64,000 bases of DNA from Leptospiraceae bacterium. Lineage in GTDB: Bacteria > Spirochaetota > Leptospiria > Leptospirales > Leptospiraceae. Position numbers and translations under genes: made by a program. The stretch is from assembly GCA_016711485.1 (NCBI GenBank), contig JADJSX010000007.1, forward strand, positions 305,787-369,786. The letters are read 5' to 3'. Positions within the stretch are counted from its first letter, which is position 1, and each line of letters begins with the position of its first letter. Positions 32,970 through 42,356 of this stretch are shown here, piece after piece. The notes under the pieces were generated by a model that saw only the letters and a list, made by a program, of their open reading frames with translations, had not been told where the DNA came from and searched no databases.

Positions 32970-34865
32970 ATGAATCGACTTTACTCTAAAAATGGTTTTT
33001 TTTCTGACAAAAATGGCAGTATCGTATTATTACGCGGTGTAAACCTTGCTGGTAGCTCAAAAATTCCCATTGTCCCTGATGGTACTACGTATCTGAATCA
33101 GGCAGAAAGTTTTTTAAATCACAAAAATGTATCATTCATAGGAAGACCTTTTTTAGAAGAAGATGCAAACGAACATTTTGATCGTCTGAAAAAATGGGGA
33201 TTTAATTTTTTACGATTTTTAGTTACATGGGAAGCCATTGAACATAGTGGAGCAGGCATCTACGATGATGAGTATTTAGAATACATTGTTAGGATGGTAA
33301 AACTTGCAGAAAAAAAAGGATTTTACTTATTTATTGATCCCCACCAAGATGTATGGTCTCGATTTACAGGTGGTGACGGTGCTCCAGGTTGGACTTTAGA
33401 AGCAGTCGGGATGGACATTATGAAATTTAAGGATGCTGAAATGGCTTATATTCATTATGCGCAAGGTAAGGAATATAAAAAAATGATTTGGCCACAAAAT
33501 TACCAAAAGTATCCGACTGCAACTATGTTTTCATTGTTTTTTGGCGGGAGTGTATTCGCTCCAAACCTAAAAGTTGAGGGAGAGAATATTCAAGATTACC
33601 TACAATCTCATTATCTAAAATCAATTCTTAGATTGGCTAGAAAAATTTCAAAATTTAAGAATGTAGTTGGATTCGATACTTTTAACGAGCCCTCTTCTGG
33701 ATTTATTGGACGTAAATCTCTTATTGAATTTGGAGGAATGGGAAATGGTATGACTCAAACTTCAACCCCGTTCCAAGAAATGTATGCCTCGGAAGGTGTT
33801 GCTTGCACGATTGACGTTAAATTTCTTTTAGGCAATTTAGGAGTTACAGTCGGTAAACGTGCTATGAATCCAAATGGGGTTTCGATTTGGAAAAAGGGGA
33901 ATATATGCGTTTGGCGCAAACATGGTGTGTGGAATTATGATCCAAATGGAGCACCTATGTTACTCAAACCAGATTATTTTTATAAAGTGAATGGTCGAAG
34001 TATTGACTTTTATTCCGATTTTATGAAGCCATTTATTAAAAACTTTAAGACAGTTCTACAAAAAGTAAATAAACAGTTTTTTGTTTTTATAGAAAGTGAT
34101 CCAGCTAAATTAGAATTAAAATGGGATGAAAAAGATAGGAAGGGATACTCATCAGTAGTCAATGCTACTCATTGGTATGATGCTGTTTTAGTTTTTACAA
34201 AACGTCATATTGATTGGTTTGGAATCAATGGGTTTAAATTAAAACCAGTTTTTGGTAAGGACGCTGTGAAGGAAATGTACAGTAACTCCATTGCAAGTAT
34301 TAAAAATATGTCTATGACGGAAATGAATGGTTGCCCAACCGTAATCGGAGAAACTGGAATACCGATGGATATGGAAGGTGCGTATGCCTATCGAACCGGA
34401 GATTATAATAAACAAGAATTTGCATTAGATTCGATTTTTCGTGCGATAGAAAAAAATCTAGTTAACGTTACTGTATGGAACTATACACCGGATAATACTC
34501 ATAAACTCGGAGATAAATGGAATGAAGAAGATTTATCTATTTATTCTAAGGATACTCCTAAAGAAGTTTGTATTGATGGTGGGCGAGGAACTCGAGCGTT
34601 TTCTCGTCCTTATCCTGTTTTAACAGAGGGTAACCCTGTCTCAATTTATTTTGATAAAAATAAAGGACTTTTTAAATATTCATTTCGTAGAGGAGATTTT
34701 GAGAGGGGAACGTGTGTTATTTTTATTCCTGAAATTCATTACAGTAATGGTTTTAAAGTATTAATTAACGCAGGTACTTATACTTATAAAAAGGAAAAAA
34801 ACCTTCTATTTTTTCAGGGAGAAACTGGTGTTGATTTGTATGGCATTACCATTTTGAAAGATTAA
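32970..34865 (+). CDS. Family 5 glycoside hydrolase, endoglycoceramidase-like
   Basis: The 631-residue protein is a GH5 (clan A) TIM barrel. It has LRGVNLAGSSK at the N-terminus, the acid/base Glu240 in TFNEP and the nucleophile Glu461 in IGETGIP. A C-terminal beta-domain follows (residues 540-631). The pattern fits endoglycoceramidase/sterylglucosidase relatives, which cleave glycolipids. No signal peptide is visible, pointing to an intracellular glycolipid hydrolase. The overlap in theme with the upstream patatin suggests a lipid-degrading pair, which is an inference. Confidence 0.85.
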   Translation: MNRLYSKNGFFSDKNGSIVLLRGVNLAGSSKIPIVPDGTTYLNQAESFLNHKNVSFIGRPFLEEDANEHFDRLKKWGFNFLRFLVTWEAIEHSGAGIYDDEYLEYIVRMVKLAEKKGFYLFIDPHQDVWSRFTGGDGAPGWTLEAVGMDIMKFKDAEMAYIHYAQGKEYKKMIWPQNYQKYPTATMFSLFFGGSVFAPNLKVEGENIQDYLQSHYLKSILRLARKISKFKNVVGFDTFNEPSSGFIGRKSLIEFGGMGNGMTQTSTPFQEMYASEGVACTIDVKFLLGNLGVTVGKRAMNPNGVSIWKKGNICVWRKHGVWNYDPNGAPMLLKPDYFYKVNGRSIDFYSDFMKPFIKNFKTVLQKVNKQFFVFIESDPAKLELKWDEKDRKGYSSVVNATHWYDAVLVFTKRHIDWFGINGFKLKPVFGKDAVKEMYSNSIASIKNMSMTEMNGCPTVIGETGIPMDMEGAYAYRTGDYNKQEFALDSIFRAIEKNLVNVTVWNYTPDNTHKLGDKWNEEDLSIYSKDTPKEVCIDGGRGTRAFSRPYPVLTEGNPVSIYFDKNKGLFKYSFRRGDFERGTCVIFIPEIHYSNGFKVLINAGTYTYKKEKNLLFFQGETGVDLYGITILKD

Positions 34866-34991
34866 TATTTTTTGTAAAAATGAACAGAAAGTTTTTGCAT
34901 TTTGCATTTTGCATGAAGGATTTTTTTGATATTTTTGTTTAACAAAAAAAATTTACTTGTATAATATTTGGTACGAATTTCAAGTTTTCCT

Positions 34992-35609
34992 ATGTACAAA
35001 TTAATTTTAGCTGACGATCATCCAGTGATTCGAGAAGGAGTTAGAGCTTATCTGCAGGACTCTAATACATTCTCATTAATAGGAATGGCGTCAAATGCAG
35101 ATGAGTTATTGGAAATGGTTTCAACTTTGAATCCTGACGTTGTTATGACAGATTTGGATATGCCAGGGTCAAACACGTTCGAAGCCTTAAAAAGAATGAA
35201 AGAAGAATTTCCGAACATTAAAAAAGTTATATTTACGTTCCATGAAGAAAAATCATTTTTCCTAAAATCAGTCGAGGCAAGTATTAATGGATATATCCTA
35301 AAATCAGAGCCTTATGAAATGATTTCACCACTTTTAAATTCCATTATGAATGGGGGATTTGCCGCCTCCCCAAAGATGCAAAAATATTTAGTTGCCCATT
35401 CGAAAGATGCAATTGGATATGATTCTTTAACTCCGAGAGAGAAAGAAGTGTTATCTTTTATTGCTAAAGGTCATTCTAATCTGGAAATTGCAGAAAAGTT
35501 TAACTTGTCTGTTAGGACTATCGAATTTCACAAAAATAATATCAAAGAGAAGTTAAACCTTAAGAGTCTCGCAGATATTATTCAATATTATAATACATTA
35601 GACTTATAA
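34992..35609 (+). CDS. NarL/FixJ-family response regulator
   Basis: The ATG at 34992 gives 205 residues. The receiver has the acidic pair in LADDH, the phospho-acceptor Asp54 in MTDLDMPG, and Lys in ILKSEP. The C-terminal LuxR-type helix-turn-helix runs LTPREKEVLSFIAKGHSNLE then SVRTIEFHKNNIKEKL. It is an orphan regulator: no histidine kinase is adjacent. A TATAAT lies about 25 bp upstream of the start. A large hairpin follows the gene. Confidence 0.92.
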   Translation: MYKLILADDHPVIREGVRAYLQDSNTFSLIGMASNADELLEMVSTLNPDVVMTDLDMPGSNTFEALKRMKEEFPNIKKVIFTFHEEKSFFLKSVEASINGYILKSEPYEMISPLLNSIMNGGFAASPKMQKYLVAHSKDAIGYDSLTPREKEVLSFIAKGHSNLEIAEKFNLSVRTIEFHKNNIKEKLNLKSLADIIQYYNTLDL

Positions 35610-35652
35610 TATTTTTATTCCGCCTAACGGAATAATTTACTTAATAGCATAG

Positions 35653-35720
35653 AACTCACCTGAACTCATTTATTTCCTTTTTTAGGAATTCTTAATGAAC
35701 GGTGAGTTATTCATTTTTTT
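35653..35720 (+). terminator. Large hairpin with T run after the response regulator
   Basis: AACTCACC (35653-35660) pairs with GGTGAGTT (35701-35708) around an inner TTCCT/AGGAA stem, followed by ATTCATTTTTTT. A smaller TTATTCCG/CGGAATAA hairpin lies nearer the stop (about 35616-35636). Either could end the regulator transcript. Confidence 0.55.
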
Positions 35721-35782
35721 AAAAAAATATTTGCAATAGAATTGATTCCTATTTTAAGCTAATAACTACTAGGGAGAGTTTT

Positions 35783-36322
35783 ATGAATTCAATTAAGAAT
35801 ACTACATTATTAGAAGCTGTTGCGTCGGCAATCCAACACGAAAAAGATTGTTTTGATTTTTATCTAAAAACATATGATAAAGTGAAAGAGGGCTCGGTAA
35901 AGGAATTATTTCGTGAGTTAGCCGAAGACGTAGAAGAACATGTTAAAGTTATTCAAGAAATGTACAATGATTTAAGTGGAGGTGTGGAGTTTCCTAACCT
36001 AAAACAACTTTCCGCAATTCATAAATTTGATAAAACTCACCTCTCTAAACTCATGAGAAAAATTGACAGAAACACAGACATCACCTATAAAGATGATATT
36101 GATGCTGTTCAACATGCTCTTCAGGTATCTGAGGACGCAAGAGACTTTTCCAATAAAATGAAAGACAAATTCAATGACCCTGCAATCAAACGTTTTTTTA
36201 ATAAACTTGCCTTCATCAAAGAAGAAGAGCGTATTATGGTTGAGTCTCAGTATTTATTTTTACAACAAACAGATAAAACAAAATACTATTGGGAAGACGA
36301 AGCACTCGCTAGTGGTAAATAA
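35783..36322 (+). CDS. Ferritin-like (rubrerythrin-type) diiron protein
   Basis: The 179-residue helical protein carries two ExxH-like sets: AIQHEKDCFDFY and ELAEDVEEHVKVI in the first pair of helices, and a later KLAFIKEEERIMVESQY. This is the rubrerythrin/ferritin-like four-helix pattern without a C-terminal rubredoxin. A GGGAGAG site precedes the ATG. It may reduce peroxide or handle iron. The diiron ligands are plausible but not all can be assigned by eye. Confidence 0.78.
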   Translation: MNSIKNTTLLEAVASAIQHEKDCFDFYLKTYDKVKEGSVKELFRELAEDVEEHVKVIQEMYNDLSGGVEFPNLKQLSAIHKFDKTHLSKLMRKIDRNTDITYKDDIDAVQHALQVSEDARDFSNKMKDKFNDPAIKRFFNKLAFIKEEERIMVESQYLFLQQTDKTKYYWEDEALASGK

Positions 36323-36345
36323 TCGTTATCCTTCTAAGATCAGGA

Positions 36346-36466
36346 CTGTGTAAAAAGTCACTTCGATACAATTTTCGCAGTCGCATGGTTAGTGAAAAAC
36401 CTTTTCTTTTCAAGGTTTTTTGTATCGAACCATCGGCGAAAATCACTCAGTGACCGCTTTTTGCGC
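36346..36466. repeat. Dispersed imperfect-palindrome repeat (family copy C)
   Basis: This is the single-unit form in the opposite orientation to copy B: GTCACTTCGATACAATTTTC at 36357-36376 and GCGAAAATCACTCAGTGACC near 36436-36455. The outer flanks TGTGTAAAAAG and CTTTTTGCGCA are also inverted. It lies just upstream of the aminotransferase start, and the open frame extending that gene upstream comes from the repeat. Confidence 0.72.
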
Positions 36467-36487
36467 AATTCCATTAACAAAACATTT

Positions 36488-37621
36488 ATGACAAACTGGA
36501 ATCAATACTATCAAAACTATCCTGTAAATCAGGAACTAATATGGCTCAACAACTGCGGGACGACTCCCGTAGGAACAAAGACCATTCAAGACGTTACGCG
36601 CTATTTGGAGGCTTACTCCAAACAAGGTGTATTCAATGACGTAGAAAAATACACAACTGTGAAACGTAGGATTACGGAAATTCTTTCTGAACTCATTCAT
36701 TGTGAACAAGAGGAAATCGGTATTATCCACAACACTTCGGAAGGAATTAATTTTATTTCCCATGGTTTGAATTTGCTAACTGGAGATGAGATTTTACTTT
36801 TAGAAAATGAATATCCAAGCAATGTATATCCTTTTCAGCATTGGGAAGAAAAAGGAGTTAAACTTCGATTTGTCCCAATGGCAAATTCGCCGAGTTTGTT
36901 TCTAGAAAATCTAAAATCTTCTATTACAAAAAATACGAAAGTAATTTCTCTATCACTTGTGCATTGGTGCACGGGAATGCCATTACCTACAGAAGAAATT
37001 GGGAGAATCTGCAAAGAAAAAGACATTGAATTTATTGTGGATGGTGCACAGGGAGTAGGGTTACTCGAAGTAGATGTTCGTAAAATGAATATATCCTATA
37101 TGGCATTTCCAGCTTGGAAGTGGTTGCTTGGACCTCTCGGACTTGGCGGGATCTACATCGCAAAAGACAAATTAGCCACAATGAAAACTATTTTCAAAGG
37201 TCAAAATTCTGTCGTAAATGCAGATGAATATTTACCTTATAAGAGTGAATTGAAAGCTGGAGCGGATAGGTTTGAGTATTCTACAGGTAATTTTACGGAT
37301 TGGGTATATTGGAAGTCGACCCTTGAAATGCTTTCTGAAATCGGATTTCCTACTGTACGCTCTAGAATTTATGAATTAAAAGAATACTTGGCGGATGGTC
37401 TTAGGAAAAATGGATTTCAAATTTATTCTGACGCATTTCCTGAATTTAAAACGGGAATTCTTGCCTGCGAAAAATCGGGTGTAGACTCTTCTAGTCTCGT
37501 AAAACATCTTCGAGAGAATCAAGTTATTTCTGCAGTAAGGCTTGGGCGAGTTCGTTTAGCTCCTCATCTATACAATTCAGTGGAACAATTGGACAAAGTA
37601 ATCGCTTTATTGAGTCGCTAG
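36488..37621 (+). CDS. Class V aminotransferase (cysteine-desulfurase-like)
   Basis: I placed the start at the ATG at 36488; the 32 upstream codons lie in a repeat element. The 377-residue protein has the class V PLP pattern: TSEGINFISHGLNL, the DGAQGVG aspartate block, and the Schiff-base Lys211 in AWKWLLGPLG. It resembles isopenicillin-N-epimerase/selenocysteine-lyase relatives more than IscS, as no long Cys loop is seen. Substrate unknown. It is a single gene. Confidence 0.88.
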   Translation: MTNWNQYYQNYPVNQELIWLNNCGTTPVGTKTIQDVTRYLEAYSKQGVFNDVEKYTTVKRRITEILSELIHCEQEEIGIIHNTSEGINFISHGLNLLTGDEILLLENEYPSNVYPFQHWEEKGVKLRFVPMANSPSLFLENLKSSITKNTKVISLSLVHWCTGMPLPTEEIGRICKEKDIEFIVDGAQGVGLLEVDVRKMNISYMAFPAWKWLLGPLGLGGIYIAKDKLATMKTIFKGQNSVVNADEYLPYKSELKAGADRFEYSTGNFTDWVYWKSTLEMLSEIGFPTVRSRIYELKEYLADGLRKNGFQIYSDAFPEFKTGILACEKSGVDSSSLVKHLRENQVISAVRLGRVRLAPHLYNSVEQLDKVIALLSR

Positions 37622-37717
37622 AAAATAGTTAAAAAAATATTCTTCAACTCAGTTCATCCGTGGTAATTTTTAAAATTAAGCCGATAGAGTAAAATAGGAT
37701 CGGAGAAGTTTAAATTT

Positions 37718-38263
37718 ATGAATTTATCAATTGCGCCAACTATTATTGGGATTATACTTTTTGGCGTCGGAATGTTTTTTTTCCTTCGGTATTTTTTCAA
37801 ATTGAACTCTGTCGTTTATAAACCGGTTGGAGTTTTTCTCATTATTTTAGTTGGAGTTCAAATGATGTTTAGCGAACTTCGATTTGGAAATGATCCTAAA
37901 AGTAATACTATCGTAGGAAAAGGTCCTGCTATTTCACCTGCGACTTCAGAGGAAGTTTCGGATACGTACAATGTATTTTTGGGAGTGGGTGAGAATGATT
38001 TCACTGGAATACCGGTAGGAAATGGAAATACATTTATCGAAACCAATACTTTTTTAGCAAAGAGTAATATTTACATTAGAGGAGATATCCCTGTTCGAGT
38101 TCTAATTTATCCTACATTAGGAGTAGTTACTCTACCGAATGGACTTAGGTTTATTCCTTTTTTTAAAAATGTGTATAAAACTCGTGCTTACAGTGAAAGT
38201 GAAAAAGCAATTACAATCAAGGTTAACATTACTTTAGGCGCTGTCACAATTATAGAGAAGTAA
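37718..38263 (+). CDS. LiaF-like membrane protein
   Basis: The 181-residue protein starts with two membrane helices (about 5-25 and 32-52). A beta-rich domain follows: an initial NVFLGVGEND strand, VRVLIYPTLGVVTLPNG and a final TIKVNITLGAVTIIEK. This matches the LiaF/DUF2154-type toast-rack domain that sits at the membrane in envelope-stress systems. No sensor kinase is near, so the role is unknown. Its 3' end overlaps the convergent vapC by 14 bp. Confidence 0.65.
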   Translation: MNLSIAPTIIGIILFGVGMFFFLRYFFKLNSVVYKPVGVFLIILVGVQMMFSELRFGNDPKSNTIVGKGPAISPATSEEVSDTYNVFLGVGENDFTGIPVGNGNTFIETNTFLAKSNIYIRGDIPVRVLIYPTLGVVTLPNGLRFIPFFKNVYKTRAYSESEKAITIKVNITLGAVTIIEK

Positions 38264-38693
38264 TGAGCGGGTTTTGGATTTTTAAGCCTGCTAATTTATT
38301 GAAATCTCTGTCGGACGAATAGAGCAAATTCACTCCATTTTGAATACAAATCGAAACAATTCTTGCATCATGGATTTTCGGTCCTTGTAATTTCCCATCT
38401 AAAAGTTTTTTTTTGAGTAAGTCGAAGTAGTCTATCGAATTTTCTCCAATTAAATGTAGGCTTGGGCTTTCGATCCACGATTCTATTTGCTCAATTGCCA
38501 ACTCAATTGGTGTCGGAGGATTAAAAATTTTAGTATGGGTGACAATTGCGTAAAATTCATGAAGACATGGATAGGGAATCGCCCAGGAAGTTTTCGACTC
38601 AGCAGCGGTTTTTAGCAGGGAATTGGCTTTTTTGTGAAATGGGCTATCTTCCCGATGGGCATACACTAAAATATTGGTATCAAATGCTATCAT
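38250..38693 (-). CDS. vapC: VapC-family PIN-domain toxin
   Basis: The 147-residue protein begins MIAFDTNILVYAHRED, the typical first motif of PIN RNases (Asp5), with a central CLHEFYAIV Glu and late acidic positions in KIHDARIVSIC and SSDRDFNKL. All four expected acidic positions are visible. It is paired with an antitoxin gene nine bases upstream. Predicted target is tRNA or rRNA by family. It overlaps the LiaF-like gene tail to tail. Confidence 0.88.
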   Translation of the reverse strand: MIAFDTNILVYAHREDSPFHKKANSLLKTAAESKTSWAIPYPCLHEFYAIVTHTKIFNPPTPIELAIEQIESWIESPSLHLIGENSIDYFDLLKKKLLDGKLQGPKIHDARIVSICIQNGVNLLYSSDRDFNKLAGLKIQNPLITSL

Positions 38694-38702
38694 ATCAATT
38701 TG

Positions 38703-38930
38703 TTAATAAATTTTCTCAGATAGATATGACCAATCGAGCGAAGCTTCTGGTTGTAAACCAGAACCACAAAAACTTTTACTTTTGAGTTCAAAATTCGATT
38801 TTGCTTTTTTCTCTGTAAGATATTTACGTAAAGATGCTTCTATGATTTCGCGCAAAGTTCGATTTTCTTGGCTAGCTATGAGTTTTGCTTCATTCAATAA
38901 ATTATCTGTTATGTCAATGGTTGTTTTCAT
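38703..38930 (-). CDS. vapB: VapB-family antitoxin
   Basis: The ATG at 38930 was chosen because it opens the usual antitoxin N-terminus MKTTIDITDNLLNEAKLIAS; 19 further codons are open upstream. The 75-residue product is a ribbon-helix-helix VapB with the LREIIEASLRKYL helix and a C-terminal toxin-binding arm ending DWSYLSEKIY. A TATAAT (38948-38943, reverse strand) lies 12 bp upstream. Copies of TAGCAATAT flank this promoter as direct repeats and could be operator half-sites. Confidence 0.82.
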   Translation of the reverse strand: MKTTIDITDNLLNEAKLIASQENRTLREIIEASLRKYLTEKKAKSNFELKSKSFCGSGLQPEASLDWSYLSEKIY

Positions 38931-39185
38931 ATTGCTAAGTATATTATACAACCCATATATATTGCTACTATTTTTTATTAACTTCATTTTTTTCCTCTTA
39001 TGATAACTAGGTCTAAAACGGAAAAAATGTGCAGAAAAAAAGATATTTTTTTATAAAAATATTTGGAAGTTAATAAAAATTCCATTTACATTATGTCAGA
39101 TTGCAGTAAATTACCAAGAAAGTAATAGTCTTTTTAAAAATAATATCTAATTGCCGTACAAGACTCTATTGAAAAAATAGCAGAT

Positions 39186-40943
39186 ATGTTAAAAAAATTG
39201 ACTAAGCCTGACGTTTCTGTAGATTTAAAAGACACTGATTTCGCGAAATTAGACCTTAAAGATAAAGAATTTCATCCTGACTACTTTATTTTCCAAGTAG
39301 AAGCACTCAAGCAAATTCGACAGGCACTAGACAACCCTCAATTTTATAAACATTTCATACTCGCTGGAGACGAAGGCGCCGGAAAAAGAAGTAGCATTAC
39401 ATCTCTCCTCAAAAAAGAATACTCTACTAAAAATAAATTTCCTAAGTTTTATTATTTCAGAAAAAGCAATTCGATTGTGGAAGATCCAGAATACAAAGAA
39501 GGCCTTACTCCTTTGTTCGACCCAGATTCGGAAACAACTCCCATAATTTACGATCCGACTCCAAATACAATGAGTCTTGTCGGAATCCCTACTGAGAAAA
39601 AATACCACCCAGGGAATTTGATTAAGGCAACAGGCGGTTTTTTAATTTTACCTATTATTAAACTTGTTCAAGAGCCAGTAGTTTACGATTTGCTAAAGTC
39701 TTGTCTCTTAACTGAAAAAATTGATTTTATTAATTTACCTGAATTGAATTTTTTCCAATCCTTGGATAGAACTCTTCCTCAATTTCCAATTAATGTAAGA
39801 GTAATCCTAATTGGAGAAGAACATCTGTATGAGCAACTCTTAAAAAGAGACAACAACTTACACGAAGTATTTAAAATGAAAATCGATTTGGAATACGAAG
39901 CTGAGTTAAACAAAAAAAATATTTCTCGTTTTTCTGGACTGATCGATGCAATTACTCTGAAAGAATATCCTGCACCAGCATTGTCCGCTAAGAAACGTTT
40001 ATTGGAAGAAGCACTTAAATTAAACGAAAGTAAATCGAAATTTTCTTTAAATGTTACTGATATAAAAACTATTTACGAAGAAGCAATGGTACTTTCCAAA
40101 ACTAAAAAAGATATGAAAGGTGCAACAATTACGGATGCAGATATTGAAGCAGCTATATTAAATTTAGAAAAAAGAGATTCTCTTCCTAAGAAAAAATACT
40201 ACGAAGATTTAAAAAACGGAATGTACAATCTAACCGTTAGTGGAAAAAGACTTGGACGTATAAACGGGCTTTCTATTTTTACTCCTTATTCCACTCATCA
40301 AGAATATGGGCAAGTCAGTGTTATTTCCTCACGTGCTCTCATGGGTAGTGGAAATTTTATTAACATTGAGAGAGAAGTTAACCTTTCTGGCGATGTTCAT
40401 GATAAAGGTGTATTTATTTTACAATCATATTTAAAAGGTCTATTTGCAAATTTTAGTGCATTTGCTGTTGATATATCTATTTTGTTTGAACAAAGTCATT
40501 CTATAGTGGATGGAGACTCCGCTACAGTAGCTGAATTAATTGCTACACTTTCAGCATTATCAGGATATGAAATTCCTAGTAATATTGCAATCACAGGCTC
40601 AATGTCACAATACGGGGAGACAATGCCGGTAGGAGCAATTAATCAAAAAGTAGAAGCATGGTATTCAATATCTAAACTTTTGGGAAGTCCGAAAGATATA
40701 TATTCTGTTTATATTCCGACTGCAAATGCGAAAGATTTAGTTCTTTCCGCAGAAATTGTCAAAGCAATCCAAGATGGAAAATTCAATATACTTTCATTTT
40801 CGCACGTAACTGAAGTTGTTCCAGAAATATTAAAAATGCCAATGGGAAAAATTGAGAAAGACGGCAAATATACGCAAGACAGTATTTTGCGTAGAATTGA
40901 AGACAGATTAGAAAAGAAAAAAGAAGTCGAAAAAGACTCCTAA
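39186..40943 (+). CDS. Lon-like protease with degenerate ATPase domain
   Basis: The 585-residue protein matches the ATP-independent Lon-like (LonC/AAA_32) class. Residues 45-250 are an AAA-like region with a GDEGAGKR loop (61-68, Arg in place of the usual Ser/Thr) and a GGFLILPIIKL block that lacks the Walker B acidic pair. The C-terminal protease domain has catalytic Ser445 (DGDSAT) and Lys488 (AINQKVEA), 43 residues apart as in Lon. It should be an active peptidase whose ATPase is impaired. It stands alone. Confidence 0.88.
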   Translation: MLKKLTKPDVSVDLKDTDFAKLDLKDKEFHPDYFIFQVEALKQIRQALDNPQFYKHFILAGDEGAGKRSSITSLLKKEYSTKNKFPKFYYFRKSNSIVEDPEYKEGLTPLFDPDSETTPIIYDPTPNTMSLVGIPTEKKYHPGNLIKATGGFLILPIIKLVQEPVVYDLLKSCLLTEKIDFINLPELNFFQSLDRTLPQFPINVRVILIGEEHLYEQLLKRDNNLHEVFKMKIDLEYEAELNKKNISRFSGLIDAITLKEYPAPALSAKKRLLEEALKLNESKSKFSLNVTDIKTIYEEAMVLSKTKKDMKGATITDADIEAAILNLEKRDSLPKKKYYEDLKNGMYNLTVSGKRLGRINGLSIFTPYSTHQEYGQVSVISSRALMGSGNFINIEREVNLSGDVHDKGVFILQSYLKGLFANFSAFAVDISILFEQSHSIVDGDSATVAELIATLSALSGYEIPSNIAITGSMSQYGETMPVGAINQKVEAWYSISKLLGSPKDIYSVYIPTANAKDLVLSAEIVKAIQDGKFNILSFSHVTEVVPEILKMPMGKIEKDGKYTQDSILRRIEDRLEKKKEVEKDS

Positions 40944-41125
40944 CTTTCGCTAGAAATTCTTTAATTCAAATAATCGAGTACAATATCAAAATGAATAATT
41001 ACGGTTTGGAAATATGAACCATCAATTAAAATATCTAGAGTTGAATTTTAAAATCTATTTCTCTACAAGTTTTTTTAGTTTTTTTTTACACGTATTATTC
41101 ATGATTTATTGAGGTGATCCTTTTT

Positions 41126-42352
41126 ATGTTAATAAGTTCTGATTTATTAGTTTCAAAAACAATCACATTGACTGGAAAAAATAATTTCAATGTAATTAAT
41201 TCATTTTTCTATTTATTAATTTGTCTTTTGATTTTATCGTGCGTTAGTTCAGATGCTAATAAAAGACTAATAAAAACAGATCCCACAAACACGTATTGGA
41301 GAGATCTTTCTTTATTTCTATCCGGTCTTCCTTTGGACGAAAAAAATCAATTTTTAAAACTTTCTGATTCATCTAGTTATAAAAATTATTCTAAAACGAT
41401 TAATTCCTATTGGGAAAAAATAGAGAAAGATTATTTGCAGAAAGTTCATCCATTTAATACGGAATTTATGCCGGATAAATTTAGAACGAATACTGCTTTT
41501 TATCCGCTCAGTGGGGCTGATTTTGTTAACCTACATGCATTTTATCCTGACGCCATTTCTAATATTATGATTGGACTTGAACCACCTGGAAAATTTACAG
41601 ATCCGAATAGTTTAACTCCAGAGCAATTAAACGCAGGATTAAATTCTATTAAAAGTATGGTGGGTGAAATGGCAGCCCAAAATTATTTTACACGAAAAAG
41701 AATGAAGCGAGAATTTGCTAATCCTCATTTTTCCGGAACATCTCCCGTACTCTTAATATTTATGACTAGGCTTGGATTGGAAATAGATTTTTGGGAGAGA
41801 GTAGAGCTCGATAAAAATGGAAAATTAATTCCTGAAACGGATGAATATAAAAGGGATACAAATCCCGAAAAAGTGGAAGTCGCTCGAATTCATTTTCACA
41901 AAAAAAATGAAAACTACTCTCGAGATTTGGCATTTTTCAAAATGTACATCAATGAAAATTCTGCGGATGCTTCTACACCAGAAGGAAAGTTTTTTGCTAG
42001 TCGGGGTAATTTTAATTTGTTACTCAAATCCGCAGAATACGTTTTGCAGCTTCCTATATATGAAAAGTTTATCGATACAGTTTTGTCTAAAACGGATACG
42101 GTCGTACAAGATGATTCGGCGATTCCCTATCGAGCATTTGAAAAAGCGAAATGGGATTCAAAATTTTTTGGAGTTTATACCGCTAGGGCAAAGTTGCGAA
42201 ATACGCCGAATGTCCCGGATCAAACAGACTTGCAAAATGAATTTAAGTTAAATGCCAAATCACTCCCATTTAAGTATGGATATGGAGTATTAAAAGGAAA
42301 CGATAAATCAAACTTAATGATATTAACTCGAAAATTAATGTCGAAAAACTAA
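41126..42352 (+). CDS. Large putative lipoprotein of unknown function
   Basis: The start was set at the ATG at 41126, with GAGGTGA eight bases upstream; a GTG at 41114 is possible. The 408-residue product has an unusually long N-terminal leader before a hydrophobic stretch ending LLILSCVSSD, a good spirochaetal lipobox. The mature part (about 365 residues) is unrecognised, with aromatic-rich motifs such as AFYPLSGADFVNLHAFYPDA and FFGVYTARAKL. The length and lipobox suggest a surface or periplasmic lipoprotein. Confidence 0.7.
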   Translation: MLISSDLLVSKTITLTGKNNFNVINSFFYLLICLLILSCVSSDANKRLIKTDPTNTYWRDLSLFLSGLPLDEKNQFLKLSDSSSYKNYSKTINSYWEKIEKDYLQKVHPFNTEFMPDKFRTNTAFYPLSGADFVNLHAFYPDAISNIMIGLEPPGKFTDPNSLTPEQLNAGLNSIKSMVGEMAAQNYFTRKRMKREFANPHFSGTSPVLLIFMTRLGLEIDFWERVELDKNGKLIPETDEYKRDTNPEKVEVARIHFHKKNENYSRDLAFFKMYINENSADASTPEGKFFASRGNFNLLLKSAEYVLQLPIYEKFIDTVLSKTDTVVQDDSAIPYRAFEKAKWDSKFFGVYTARAKLRNTPNVPDQTDLQNEFKLNAKSLPFKYGYGVLKGNDKSNLMILTRKLMSKN

Positions 42353-42356
42353 TAGG

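Noticed and set aside
36392..36487. Upstream extension of the class V aminotransferase
   Set aside because: The extra 32 codons fall within a dispersed repeat; homologous class V enzymes begin near the ATG at 36488.
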